Below, one piece after another: positions 7,208 to 15,302 of a DNA stretch of 20,020 nt (the first letter of the stretch is position 1; every line of letters starts with the position of its first letter). The stretch is from positions 1-20,020 of IMG/VR virus record IMGVR_UViG_3300035703_000474. The stretch is one strand, 5' to 3'. A program made the translations under genes and the position numbers. The stretch comes from a virus. The notes under the pieces were generated by a model, which was not told where the DNA came from, did no database searches, and saw only the letters and a list, made by a program, of their open reading frames with translations.

Positions 7208-7230
7208 ATGTACGGCGCTATACCGTACAT
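7208..7230. promoter_or_regulatory. Palindromic operator candidate upstream of the GNAT toxin-antitoxin operon
   Basis: An inverted repeat with 8-base perfect arms, ATGTACGG and CCGTACAT, separated by 7 bases (CGCTATA). It lies 22 bases before the antitoxin start. A TTGAAA at 7203-7208 with GTACAT at 7225-7230 (16-base spacing) is a possible promoter. If it is correct, binding here would block transcription. Ribbon-helix-helix antitoxins of this type commonly autoregulate through such sites, so this is a good operator candidate. Confidence 0.6.
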
Positions 7231-7252
7231 GTTTGCACGAAGGAGACCCCTC

Positions 7253-7561
7253 ATGTTCGCAATCGAAAGCATCGCTACGACCCCGGGCAAGATGGATGCG
7301 CGCAAGGAATTGCGCCTTCATCGCGCTGATGAAGAACGCATCCGGGCCGCCGCTGCGGCGACTGGCTTGCAGGAGGCTGACTTCATCCGTCAGGCTGCGC
7401 TCTTGCGCGCGCGGGAGATTGAGCAGCGTCTGTCCCTTTCAATCCTGCCCAATGAAGCGTTTGAGGCCTTTCGCCGCGCGACTGAGGCGTCAGGCAAGGT
7501 CGTGACCGGACTGGCGCGTGCTGCCGCTCAGTCGAAAGGTCGTCTGACGGATGCCAAGTAA
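7253..7561 (+). CDS. DUF1778-type ribbon-helix-helix antitoxin
   Basis: A 102-residue protein. Residues about 14-56 (MDARKELRLHRADEERIRAA, then TGLQEADFIRQAAL) match the N-terminal ribbon-helix-helix of DUF1778/TacA-type antitoxins. The C-terminal tail (LPNEAFEAFRRATEA...) would wrap the toxin and block its acetyl-CoA site. ATG 7253 is preferred because AAGGAGA lies 7 bases upstream. A longer frame reading from 6926 crosses the tail terminator gene and is not coding. The toxin gene overlaps its end by 11 bases, so the two are translationally coupled. It probably represses its own operon through the palindrome just upstream. Confidence 0.88.
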   Translation: MFAIESIATTPGKMDARKELRLHRADEERIRAAAAATGLQEADFIRQAALLRAREIEQRLSLSILPNEAFEAFRRATEASGKVVTGLARAAAQSKGRLTDAK

Positions 7562-8096
7562 AGCACTGGCGTATCAACCCGCCCTGGTAATCGCGAAGTT
7601 CGACAAGGCGCTGCATGACCGCAGCGCTTTTTCTTGCGGCTTTGGCCCGATCGACAATTTCCTAAAGTCCTCGCTTTCGGATCAGATCAAGAGCGGTATG
7701 GTTGCCGCCTGGATCGCGACGGCCGAAGACGATCAGGCGGTCTTGGGGTTCTATACTCTTGGCGCACTTGCCGTTCGGGCCAATATCGGCCCAGGTAAAT
7801 GGCAGCGTGCCGGGGTGCCGGACATTCCTGTAATTTATATCCGAGCGGTCGGCGTTCACACGGACATGCAGGGGCAGGGCCTTGGCACAGCTCTTCTCAT
7901 AGATGCGATGACGCGTTGCCTTGGCATCGCAGATCAGATGGGGGCCGCGGCAATCGTTCTCGATGTCCTGAAGGATGACCAGTTCGAAAAGCGCTGGCGC
8001 TTCTATGAAGGGCTTGGGTTTAAGTCACTATGCGATCCCGACAACCCGCAGAGGGTCTTTATTCCGATGGCCGATGTCAGGGCGACGCTGGGCTGA
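7551..8096 (+). CDS. GNAT-family acetyltransferase toxin
   Basis: A 181-residue GNAT protein partnered with the DUF1778 antitoxin. The acetyl-CoA motif QGQGLG is at residues 107-112 and follows 'IRAVGVHTD'. RFYEGLGF at about 150-157 supplies the conserved Tyr (Y152) used as general acid. The N-terminal FSCGFGPIDNFLK segment is typical of TacT/AtaT-like toxins. Such toxins acetylate the amino acid on charged tRNAs and stop translation; which tRNA cannot be read from sequence. All recognisable catalytic elements are present, so it looks active. It ends 9 bases before the stop of the convergent DUF6441 gene. Confidence 0.9.
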   Translation: MPSKALAYQPALVIAKFDKALHDRSAFSCGFGPIDNFLKSSLSDQIKSGMVAAWIATAEDDQAVLGFYTLGALAVRANIGPGKWQRAGVPDIPVIYIRAVGVHTDMQGQGLGTALLIDAMTRCLGIADQMGAAAIVLDVLKDDQFEKRWRFYEGLGFKSLCDPDNPQRVFIPMADVRATLG

Positions 8097-8105
8097 CACA
8101 TGATT

Positions 8106-8744
8106 TTATAACTTATCTGAAACCCAATTTGCCGCGATCATCTTTGGTATCGCTGGCCACAGCTTCTCCGCATCCTTTGCCAAATTGAGCCGCTTCTCCA
8201 GCCGCACCTGCGGCACGAGCAAAAAGATTGGTGCGGTCAGGAGGCCCCGACCGGTCTTGGAGCGCGACGCCACAGCCCGGCCTTTGGTGTTGAGCCGCCC
8301 CTCAGCCACCAAGAGGCTCGGCCCCTGGCGTCGATAGATAAAGCGCAACCTCAAGCCGGTACGGCGCTCCCATTCACCGGGGCTGATCCGGCCGCTGCGG
8401 GCAGATTTACCAGCCGCGGGCGTGGGAATCGCGAGCCAAAAGCCGTTCTCCGAGCGGATCAATGGCCCTGTATTGTGCGCCCCAAGAATGACCGGGGCCT
8501 TCGACCAGACCAGAGCCGCCGCGTTCAGACTGGGTTTGCCCTTTGGATATTGCTCAGACCGAATGCTGCGCGCCAACCTGGTGCCAAGCCCCGCGTCCGT
8601 AATCTGGCCGCGCCAAGCCGTTTTGAGCTGCGTACCGGCTTCGCGGATCGCTGTCGACACCGCACGCTCGCCGGTGGCAATCTCTTCCCGCAGGAGCGCC
8701 ACAATGTCAGGATCAATGTTGAGGCTCAGATGCATCGCACTCAC
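8106..8744 (-). CDS. DUF6441 family phage protein (probable tail completion)
   Basis: A 212-residue protein that resembles the DUF6441 family found between head-joining and tail genes in alphaproteobacterial phages. Features are an N-terminal helical part (residues 10-50, ending AGTQLKTAWRGQI), a central AHNTGPLIRSENGFWLAIPTP segment and a basic C-terminal half (KGRAVASRSKTGRG). The start is GTG at 8742-8744, overlapping the previous stop (GTGA). An ATG three codons further in is an alternative. The position suits a neck or tail-completion role like HK97 gp10, but this is inference. Confidence 0.72.
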   Translation of the reverse strand: MSAMHLSLNIDPDIVALLREEIATGERAVSTAIREAGTQLKTAWRGQITDAGLGTRLARSIRSEQYPKGKPSLNAAALVWSKAPVILGAHNTGPLIRSENGFWLAIPTPAAGKSARSGRISPGEWERRTGLRLRFIYRRQGPSLLVAEGRLNTKGRAVASRSKTGRGLLTAPIFLLVPQVRLEKRLNLAKDAEKLWPAIPKMIAANWVSDKL

Positions 8745-9052
8745 GCGGGGCAGAGGGTCATTGTCCAGATGAGCCGCTCCCGATCTCGGCGCGGCTCACC
8801 CTCAATCAAAAATGTCTCATCTCCTATCAGGATCTGCTCCTGCGGTCGGGGATTGGGGATGTCTGCCACCCGGACGTCGATCCGGGTGGTATCTGAGAGA
8901 AGCCGCGCCGCGCCAAACTCCGTGATCTCGTCAGGGCGACGCAGGATACCCCGTGCCCGTGTGAAGGCCCCTGCCCCGTCGCGGTACCAAATCTCGACGG
9001 CGATGTTCTTATCCGCAAAAAGCACCTCCAGCGCATCCGCGAAGGCCGTCAT
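8741..9052 (-). CDS. Head-tail joining / head completion protein
   Basis: A 103-residue protein immediately after the capsid gene; its ATG shares a base with the capsid stop (TGATG). Sequence such as VEIWYRDGAG, RGILRRPDEITEFGAA and TFLIEGEPRRDRERLIWTMTL fits small beta-barrel head-tail stoppers of the lambda gpFII/phage-attachment type, which close the portal channel and connect the tail. The gene after capsid is the usual place for this function. The short length and lack of a sharp motif make the family name less certain than the role. Confidence 0.7.
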   Translation of the reverse strand: MTAFADALEVLFADKNIAVEIWYRDGAGAFTRARGILRRPDEITEFGAARLLSDTTRIDVRVADIPNPRPQEQILIGDETFLIEGEPRRDRERLIWTMTLCPA

Positions 9053-10065
9053 CAGGTCCGCCGGCCCGCACGAAGGACCTGCGGACGCGTACAGATCGGC
9101 AGCGGGTTGCTCTCGATCTCAAGGCGTACCCATTCGTCACGGTCGCGATCGGGGATCATGCGCGCATAAAGCGGCAACCCAATCGTATTGACTGTCTCAA
9201 AGGTATCCGCCGGGGCAAAGTAGATCTCAAAGAGCCCCTCAATGCCCTGAGGATAAAAGTAGGCCTTGTCCGTCGGCACACCGATCGTGGCACTGCCCCC
9301 ATACCGGCGGAAGGTGATGCCACCAAAGGTGAACTCATCCACCGCCCTGCCCCGCAGTTCATTGGCGGCGGCCGTGTTGAGATAGGTCTCCCGGATCTCC
9401 TTATGGGCGACCAAGTCGGCAAAGAAGGCCGAGCCACATTCCGCGCGCAACTGCACAGGCCCCACCGCAAGCCCACCGAGGCTCTCCTCGACGCTTTCGA
9501 TCAAAGCCTGGCAGCGCTTCCTGAGCGCACCGGATGCCGGCGACTGGTTATCAAGATCAAAATCGATCTCTGCAGCCGGCGTGATGCCGAACTCCGTGGC
9601 GAAGTTGGTCACCACCGAGCCATCGCGAGGATCCTTCACCAAACCCTGAAGCCCATTCAGCAAATGATACTCAAAGGTCGCCTCAGCATCCGATCTCAGG
9701 CGCCGCATCCGGCGCGCAACTTCGGCCTGCGCCTGCTGCGTCACGCTTTCCGAGCCGAACTCGCGGATGCCTTGGATCTCGGAGGCCCACAGCACATCCT
9801 GCTTTTTGAACTGCCGGCACACAAAGGCACGGACCTGCCGGCTTTCTGGGGATTGCTGGTCATAGGATGATCCGCGCTCGGAGAACGGGATCAGCGACAA
9901 AGTCCCATCCCGGCTTTCGATCACAACAGTGCGCGTGCGCACCCCGCGCTCGCCGAAGAGACCTGAGCCGGACAAGGTCGCGGGCTTGAAGGGAATATTC
10001 TCCAAGGCACGTGTGAGCTCAATGACGGAGAAGGCATCGCCTTCAAAGATATCCATGGTGGCCAT
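9052..10065 (-). CDS. Major capsid protein, lambda gpE type
   Basis: A 337-residue protein with the pattern of Phage_cap_E proteins. Near the start are DIFEGDAFSVIELTRALENIPFKP and LFGERGVRTRTVVIE; in the C-terminal half are GITFRRYGGSATIGVPTDKAYFYP and FEIYFAPADTFETVNT, with an ending like other gpE homologues. It forms the icosahedral shell with the HK97 fold. A strong AAGGAGG lies 8 bases before the ATG, the best ribosome site in the operon, in keeping with the most abundant virion protein. It is preceded by the decoration protein, as in lambda D-E. Confidence 0.95.
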   Translation of the reverse strand: MATMDIFEGDAFSVIELTRALENIPFKPATLSGSGLFGERGVRTRTVVIESRDGTLSLIPFSERGSSYDQQSPESRQVRAFVCRQFKKQDVLWASEIQGIREFGSESVTQQAQAEVARRMRRLRSDAEATFEYHLLNGLQGLVKDPRDGSVVTNFATEFGITPAAEIDFDLDNQSPASGALRKRCQALIESVEESLGGLAVGPVQLRAECGSAFFADLVAHKEIRETYLNTAAANELRGRAVDEFTFGGITFRRYGGSATIGVPTDKAYFYPQGIEGLFEIYFAPADTFETVNTIGLPLYARMIPDRDRDEWVRLEIESNPLPICTRPQVLRAGRRT

Positions 10066-10110
10066 ATGCCAACCTCCTTGATGTGAGTGTCTTTAGGCCC
10101 GACCCAGCGC

Positions 10111-10482
10111 TCAGCGCAGGACGATGCCGAGCGCCGCCAGTGCCGTGGTGGCTGCCGTGATCTGGGCCTCGGTGGCACCCTCGGGCCACACAAGGTCATG
10201 TCGGTTGACGAGTGCGGGTCCGCGCAGGATCACAACGCCAGGAGCGTCAGCCGCACTTGCGTCGACCGCGGCCCAGAGAATGGCGGTGGGGGTTTGGCTG
10301 CCGTTGGTCGCGGTCGGTGCAAGGCGGGTATATTTGCCGCCCGTGGTGATCTTGCCAAGCACGGAGCCTGGCTCGAGCGATCCAGCGCCGGAGGCAATGG
10401 TAACGGTTTCTCGGGTGAAGTCGCGCAGTACTTCCCAGACGAGAAAGCCGCCTGCGTGTTGGCCTTCAGTGAGCATGGTCAT
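10111..10482 (-). CDS. Head decoration protein, lambda gpD type
   Basis: A 123-residue protein between protease and capsid genes, the position of lambda gpD. Features match gpD-like trimers: a short N-terminal arm (MTMLTEGQHAGGFLVWE), a beta region with SGAGSLEPGSVLGKIT and GGKYTRL, and AILWAAVDAS...GVVILRGPALVN in the middle. It would bind the outside of expanded capsids and stabilise packaged DNA. The ribosome site AAGGATA overlaps the last codons of the protease, so translation is probably coupled. An ATG two codons later is an alternative start. Confidence 0.9.
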   Translation of the reverse strand: MTMLTEGQHAGGFLVWEVLRDFTRETVTIASGAGSLEPGSVLGKITTGGKYTRLAPTATNGSQTPTAILWAAVDASAADAPGVVILRGPALVNRHDLVWPEGATEAQITAATTALAALGIVLR

Positions 10483-10488
10483 GGAAGC

Positions 10489-11586
10489 TTATCCTTTCGT
10501 CTTGAAGGTGCGGGCGATGACCTCGCCCCAGGGATGGAGGGAGGCTGCGCATCCAGGCTGTGCGTGGGCGCTCAGGGTGATCTCGGGGGTGGCGTCCGCC
10601 TTGGCCGAGAGAAGGCGACTGCGAACCGCATCAAGGCTCGCGTCCTCCTCGAGGAACCGGCCCGCCATCTGCGGCTGGCCTGCAAGGCGGCAGAGATCGA
10701 TGACCGCGCGGGCATGGGCCATCGCCTCGGCGCGGATTGCAGGCGCGCTTGATGCCCCGTGGTCGATAGGGCTGGGATCCTCGGAGGTCAGCTTAGGAGA
10801 CGCGGGGCTCTCAATGATCGCCGTCTCGACCTCGCTGTTGGGCGACCCTTGGTCCTGCAGTGCGTCACCAGTGTCACTGGACAGGACCTCAGGTCGGTCA
10901 ACAGGTGCATCGATGTCGCCTAAGGGGACCGCAGCCGGGCTGGGGTCTTCATCCTCGGCGCCAAAACTGGCAGGCGGCGGATGAGCGTCCGCGGCAGCTT
11001 CGAGCAGCTCTGTCGGCGCATTGCGGAAGCGTGCCACATCAAAGGAGGCGGCGAGCTTCACGGGCTCTGCGATCTGGTCAATCAGGCCAAGATCCAAAGC
11101 CTCCGTTGCATCAAGCCAAGTCTCGGCCGCCATGAGGGCGGCGATTTCGTCATCGGGCTTGCCGGACTTGGTCGCATAGCCCTGGATCAAGCTGACCTTG
11201 ACCTTATCGAGCGCCTCGGCGGTGGCGCGCATATCCTCGGCCGTGCCCACAACCAGCCCCGAAGGATCGTGGATCATCAGGAAAGCGTTTTCGGGCATGA
11301 CGATGGTGTCGCCAGCCATGGCGATGTAGCTCGCAGCCGAGGCGGCAATGCCGTCAATCCAAACAGTGACCTCGCCCGGATGGCGTCTCAGCGCATTGTA
11401 GATCGCCACCGCATCAAATACCGAGCCGCCGGGGCTGTTGAGCCGCAGATCAATGGCCGCATCATCAGGCAGCGCGCCCAACTCCGCCAGAAAGCCCTTC
11501 GCCGTGACGCCATAGGCGCCGATTTCGTCATAGATCAGCACTTCCGTGCCCGAGGAACGAGCACGGATTGCGTACCAGGATTTCAT
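10489..11586 (-). CDS. Prohead protease (ClpP fold, S14/S49 type) with scaffold-like C-terminus
   Basis: A 365-residue protein. Residues about 1-185 are a ClpP-like domain: LRLNSPGGSVFDA near 48-58, nucleophile Ser83 in GIAASAAS, and His106 in MIHDP. WLDATEALDLGLID closes the domain. The rest is a long acidic, Pro/Ser-rich linker (about 200-285) and a helical end, as expected for a fused scaffold like lambda C/Nu3. It processes and shapes the prohead. I chose ATG 11584-11586 because GAGGAG is just upstream and the longer frame back to 11832 lies inside the portal gene. It starts 4 bases after the portal stop. Confidence 0.92.
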   Translation of the reverse strand: MKSWYAIRARSSGTEVLIYDEIGAYGVTAKGFLAELGALPDDAAIDLRLNSPGGSVFDAVAIYNALRRHPGEVTVWIDGIAASAASYIAMAGDTIVMPENAFLMIHDPSGLVVGTAEDMRATAEALDKVKVSLIQGYATKSGKPDDEIAALMAAETWLDATEALDLGLIDQIAEPVKLAASFDVARFRNAPTELLEAAADAHPPPASFGAEDEDPSPAAVPLGDIDAPVDRPEVLSSDTGDALQDQGSPNSEVETAIIESPASPKLTSEDPSPIDHGASSAPAIRAEAMAHARAVIDLCRLAGQPQMAGRFLEEDASLDAVRSRLLSAKADATPEITLSAHAQPGCAASLHPWGEVIARTFKTKG

Positions 11587-11590
11587 GGGG

Positions 11591-13099
11591 TTACTCCTCG
11601 AGAGTATCTGGAACGGTCCTATCCCCGGACGGTCCGGGGTTAGGATTTGGATTGGGTTCTTGGACTGGCGTGGCCCTTGCCCCCTGCGTCTCACCGGGGC
11701 TCGTTTTGTAACTGAGCCCCATCTCTCTGACCCGTGCGGCGTCGGCGGCGTTTTCGCGGTCGACCTCTTCGATGTCATAGCCTGTGGCCTCGACCACCTT
11801 GCGCCGCGAGGTAATGCCCGCTCCCATCGCAAGAACCTGCGCCTGGATGTCTTTGAGTGGATCTACCCAGTCCCACCTTGGCGGGATCCATTGCACGGCG
11901 CGCGCGTCAGCGGGGTCTGCATCGAGCGCGCCCGACAGCACAGCCGTCTCCAGCCAGCGCCGCCAAACGGGACGGCATAGCTGATGCGCCATGACACCAT
12001 GCTGCAACTGGCCAATGCGGCGGCGGAACTCGACCAGTTCGGCACGCAAGGACGAGTAGTTTGCCTGCCGGACATCGCCCGTGACGAGATGATAGGGCAG
12101 ACCCAGCGAGGCCGAGACCGCTAAGAGTGTCCGGTACTGGAACGCCTCATAGCCACCACCAACATCAGCGGGGCTTGAGAACTTCACATCCTCGCCGGGC
12201 AGCAGAACCTGCATGGTTCCGGGCTCGAGGCTTGCGATGGCGGCCCCATCAAGATCAGCTGCCCCCTCCCCCATCATCGGGTCCTCGGGTGCGGTCTTCG
12301 TGATGAAGCCCGCAAACATCGCCGCGGTCTTTTTCCGGTCAAGCTCTGCATCATCGTACTGGTCTAGGAGGAAGAGCCGTACCATGGCTGGCGCTACATG
12401 CGGCAACCCTCGGATCTGGCCCGCATCGATGGGGCGGTAGATGTGCAGCACCTCCTCAGCCGGCACGCGCACCGTCTCGGGCACCGCCATCCGCTGGTCT
12501 GTGCTGTCGCCCGGGTGACGGCGGCGGAAGTGATAAGCCACCCGCCGTCCGATCAGATCGAACTCAACCCCACAGCGGATGGGGTTGCCGTTCGGGTCCG
12601 TCTCCGTTTTCTCAAAGGGCAGCATCTCGGATTGGAGAAGCTGCAACTGCAGCGGCACAAGGAGCTCATCCTCCGCACGTCTGGGCCGCAGGCGCACGAA
12701 GCACTCGCCCGCCACAAACATCTCGCGTGCGACCATGGCTTGCAGGCCGTAGAAATCGGTCAGCCCATCTGCGTCCGCCTCGTCCGTCCAGGCGAGCCAG
12801 AGCTTCTGGACCTGGTCCCGCAGCGCCGCATCCGTGATGAGCGAGGACGGCTTGATACCGTCCCCAACAAGGTTGGCCGCAAAGGCCTCGCAGGCGTTCG
12901 CCGCATAGCCGTTGGTCACTACCAGTTCGCGAGACCGCGCCAGCAGTTTGGGTCCGCCAGAAGCGACGAGCGCGTTGATGTTCTCGAGCGGTGGGTTCCA
13001 GCCCCGCAAGCGCCGCTTTGCCATCGCCCCTTCAAGCCGCGCGCGCATGGCTTCAGTGCCGCCCGGCTTGGGGCGGCGGAACAAGTCGAACATCCCCAT
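11591..13099 (-). CDS. Portal protein, lambda gpB family
   Basis: A 502-residue portal. Recognisable parts are the N-terminal AMRARLEGAMAKRRLRGWNPP, the 'RSRELVVTNGYAANACEAFAANLVGDGI' type segment near residues 55-85, EVLHIYRPIDAGQIRGLPHVAPAM near 215-240, and RQANYSSLRAELVEFRRR around 345. These are diagnostic for the lambda portal family. It forms the dodecameric ring through which DNA is packaged and released. The end (residues after 470) is a Pro/Asn-rich tail. An ATG two codons in is an alternative start. It lies between the gpW-like gene and the protease, as in lambda. Confidence 0.95.
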   Translation of the reverse strand: MGMFDLFRRPKPGGTEAMRARLEGAMAKRRLRGWNPPLENINALVASGGPKLLARSRELVVTNGYAANACEAFAANLVGDGIKPSSLITDAALRDQVQKLWLAWTDEADADGLTDFYGLQAMVAREMFVAGECFVRLRPRRAEDELLVPLQLQLLQSEMLPFEKTETDPNGNPIRCGVEFDLIGRRVAYHFRRRHPGDSTDQRMAVPETVRVPAEEVLHIYRPIDAGQIRGLPHVAPAMVRLFLLDQYDDAELDRKKTAAMFAGFITKTAPEDPMMGEGAADLDGAAIASLEPGTMQVLLPGEDVKFSSPADVGGGYEAFQYRTLLAVSASLGLPYHLVTGDVRQANYSSLRAELVEFRRRIGQLQHGVMAHQLCRPVWRRWLETAVLSGALDADPADARAVQWIPPRWDWVDPLKDIQAQVLAMGAGITSRRKVVEATGYDIEEVDRENAADAARVREMGLSYKTSPGETQGARATPVQEPNPNPNPGPSGDRTVPDTLEE

Positions 13100-13104
13100 T
13101 TCTG

Positions 13105-13320
13105 TCAGAGCCCCTTGGCCGTCGTCACGCGGACCTGCCGCACGATCCGCCGCCCTTCGGCCATCGCGATCTCACGGTCCAAAGCCTCAATGGCGCGGTC
13201 GATCTCGGCCAAAGACCGGTAGTCGACCGTCTTGCCATCATAGCTGACGCGGGCGACGCCCGAGGCGCGCTGCGAAGACAGAGCCTCCCGGCGGAGTTTC
13301 AGTGTCGCCAGATCCGCCAT
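13105..13320 (-). CDS. gpW-like head-tail joining protein
   Basis: A 71-residue protein between TerL and portal, exactly the place of lambda W (68 residues). It has the short helix, beta hairpin, helix arrangement: LATLKLRREALSSQRASG, then VSYDGKTVDYRSLAEIDRAIEALDREI. It is added to the full head to hold DNA and allow tail joining. A longer frame begins with GTG at 13330-13332, overlapping the TerL stop. I prefer ATG 13318-13320 because GGGGTGAG lies about 7 bases upstream and the length then matches the family. Confidence 0.82.
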   Translation of the reverse strand: MADLATLKLRREALSSQRASGVARVSYDGKTVDYRSLAEIDRAIEALDREIAMAEGRRIVRQVRVTTAKGL

Positions 13321-13328
13321 GCCCAAAC

Positions 13329-15302
13329 TCACCCCATATAGCTTGACCGCGCAACGCGGCGGACCGGTGCTGACCTTATTGGCCTCGCGGTGGTCGCCTT
13401 AGGTGTCTGCACGCCGTCACTATCCGCAATTTGCGCCGCCAGCTCTTCCCACCTCGCGTCTGACCAGCGATCGGCGCCAAGGATCCAAGCCGCGGCACGC
13501 GCATAGACCCGGCAATCAAGTGCTTCGTTGCGTTCCCGCAGCTTTTGCCATTCGAGCTTGGCAAAGCCGCGCTTGTTCTTGACCGTGACCAGCTGCTCGG
13601 CCGTGAGCTGCTTCAGCCATTCAGCGTCGACCCAGCCCGGCAGATGGAGAAAGCCGGGAGAAAACCTCTCCCCACCCACCGGGCTGGTGACCTCCAGCGG
13701 GTCAAGCCGCAGGAAGCGATAGGTCTCGGCCTTAAATGTCGATGTTGCCACGGTCCAAAGCCGTGCACCGCGGCGCAAACGTTTGCCCGCGATCGTCGCA
13801 TCTACAAACGTCGGCCCCGTCACGGGGCTTGCCCGATTGAAGCCCTCAACGCCCTTAACAGGTGCGACCTGCGCAAAGCCAACCTGACGCGCCCAAGCGT
13901 AGACGGCTGCGGTTTCATAGCCGGTATCGATCGCCAGCCGCGCGATGGTCATCGGCGTGCCGCTGGCGTGAGCCCAAGTCCGACCAAGAAGGTCAGAGAG
14001 CTTCTGCCAGCAAGCCTGGTCACCCGGGCCGCCCTCGATGACGATGTGATCGATGAGCCAGCTTTGCAGCCCCTTGCCCCAGGCCCAAACATCAACCTCA
14101 ATCCGGTCCTTCTGGACGTCGGCGCCAGCCGTCAGAAACAGCCCGCCCGCCGGCACTGTGCCCGCCCGCCAATCCTCTTTGAGCCCCTGCAGCCGCTGCC
14201 AGTCCGGCGCCTCGCCACTTTCCATCCAGGTCTCGCCGAGGGAGGTGTTGATGAAGGTCTTCATCGTCTCGTCCCCACCGGCGCGGGCCGACAGAAACGC
14301 CTTGGCCATAGCCTCAAGCCGCACCCAGGGCGAATAGATTTCGTTCAGATGGAAGCCGGCTGTCCCATTGAAGGGAGCATCCGCGATCCAGCGTCCCTTG
14401 GAGATGGCCGCCCAGCGGGTCTCATCCTTCCAGACAGCATCGCAGTCCGCGCAGTGGTAGCGCGCGGTTTCCGGGCGATGGGTGCCGTTGTCATCTTTTT
14501 GCCATTTCACCTGTCCCCAGGTCAGAATTTGTTCATGCCCACATTCGGGGCACGGCACCCAAAACCGGCGCTGGTCGCTTTCCTCAAAGGCCGCCTCGAT
14601 CCGGCTCGCGCCCTTGTTCGTCGGCGTCGAGACCAGCACAATCTTGCGGTTCCAGAACGTCACGGTCCGCTTTTTCGCGAGGTTGACCGGGTCGCCCTCA
14701 GCCCCTGCGCTGAACGGATAGCGATCGACCTCATCGCACAAGAGCAGCCGGATCGGGCGGCTCGCCAGCCCTGAGGGCGCGTTGGCCCCAACGATCGTCA
14801 GATGCCCGCCCGGGAAACGTTTGTGCAGGATCTTGTTGTTGCCGTCCCGCGACCTTGGATCTGCGATCTTGCCCTGCAGGCAAGGCGTGTCCCGTGCCAT
14901 CGGCGAGAAGCGGTCCTTCGACCAGGTTTCCGCATCCCGTTCGGTCGGCATCACCACCATGATCGGCGCCGGATCGTGGTCGATGTGATAGCCGACCATG
15001 TTCAAGATCGACTCCGACTTGCCGATTTGACTGCTCGACATGATCACGACGGTTTCGGCCGCCGGATCCGAGATCGCATCCATAATCCCGCGCTGGTATT
15101 CGGCGCGGCTCGTGCGCCACTGGCCGGGCTCGGCGCTGGCTTCAGAGCTTAGCCGGCGGTTCTGGTCCGCCCAATCGCTGATGGTCAGATCCGGCGGCGG
15201 CTTCAGAACTGCCAGTGCTTTCGCCACAGTCCGCTTCAGGATCGGTGACCCCTGCAAGGTCAATGTCGGCTTCAAGTTCAATGTCTGGCTGCGCGAGATC
15301 AT
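13329..15302 (-). CDS. Terminase large subunit, gpA family
   Basis: A 657-residue packaging motor and endonuclease. The ATPase part has a Walker A-like SSSQIGKS at residues 89-96 and Walker B LLLCDE at 186-191. Zinc-binding pairs follow at Cys251/Cys254 and Cys284/Cys287, typical of the gpA (GpA_ATPase/nuclease) family. The nuclease part begins near 390 with FLTAGADVQKDRIEVDVWAWG, where Asp395 is a likely metal ligand. All expected elements are present. The start overlaps the TerS gene by 161 bases. The ATG at 15300-15302 has GAGGTG upstream, but the first ~25 residues may not be conserved, and an in-frame GTG shortly downstream is possible. Confidence 0.95.
   Translation of the reverse strand: MISRSQTLNLKPTLTLQGSPILKRTVAKALAVLKPPPDLTISDWADQNRRLSSEASAEPGQWRTSRAEYQRGIMDAISDPAAETVVIMSSSQIGKSESILNMVGYHIDHDPAPIMVVMPTERDAETWSKDRFSPMARDTPCLQGKIADPRSRDGNNKILHKRFPGGHLTIVGANAPSGLASRPIRLLLCDEVDRYPFSAGAEGDPVNLAKKRTVTFWNRKIVLVSTPTNKGASRIEAAFEESDQRRFWVPCPECGHEQILTWGQVKWQKDDNGTHRPETARYHCADCDAVWKDETRWAAISKGRWIADAPFNGTAGFHLNEIYSPWVRLEAMAKAFLSARAGGDETMKTFINTSLGETWMESGEAPDWQRLQGLKEDWRAGTVPAGGLFLTAGADVQKDRIEVDVWAWGKGLQSWLIDHIVIEGGPGDQACWQKLSDLLGRTWAHASGTPMTIARLAIDTGYETAAVYAWARQVGFAQVAPVKGVEGFNRASPVTGPTFVDATIAGKRLRRGARLWTVATSTFKAETYRFLRLDPLEVTSPVGGERFSPGFLHLPGWVDAEWLKQLTAEQLVTVKNKRGFAKLEWQKLRERNEALDCRVYARAAAWILGADRWSDARWEELAAQIADSDGVQTPKATTARPIRSAPVRRVARSSYMG

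Noticed and set aside
6926-7252. Upstream extension of the DUF1778 antitoxin
   Set aside because: It runs antisense through the tail terminator gene and across the palindromic operator; ATG 7253 has a strong ribosome site.
11587-11832. Upstream extension of the prohead protease
   Set aside because: It lies within the portal gene in another frame; the ATG at 11586 has GAGGAG upstream and starts at the family's normal N-terminus.
13545-14774. 409-residue plus-strand open frame antisense to TerL
   Set aside because: It is a long frame opened by high-GC codon bias on the opposite strand. TerL has all family motifs and the antisense translation looks like arginine/proline-rich shadow sequence without a ribosome site.
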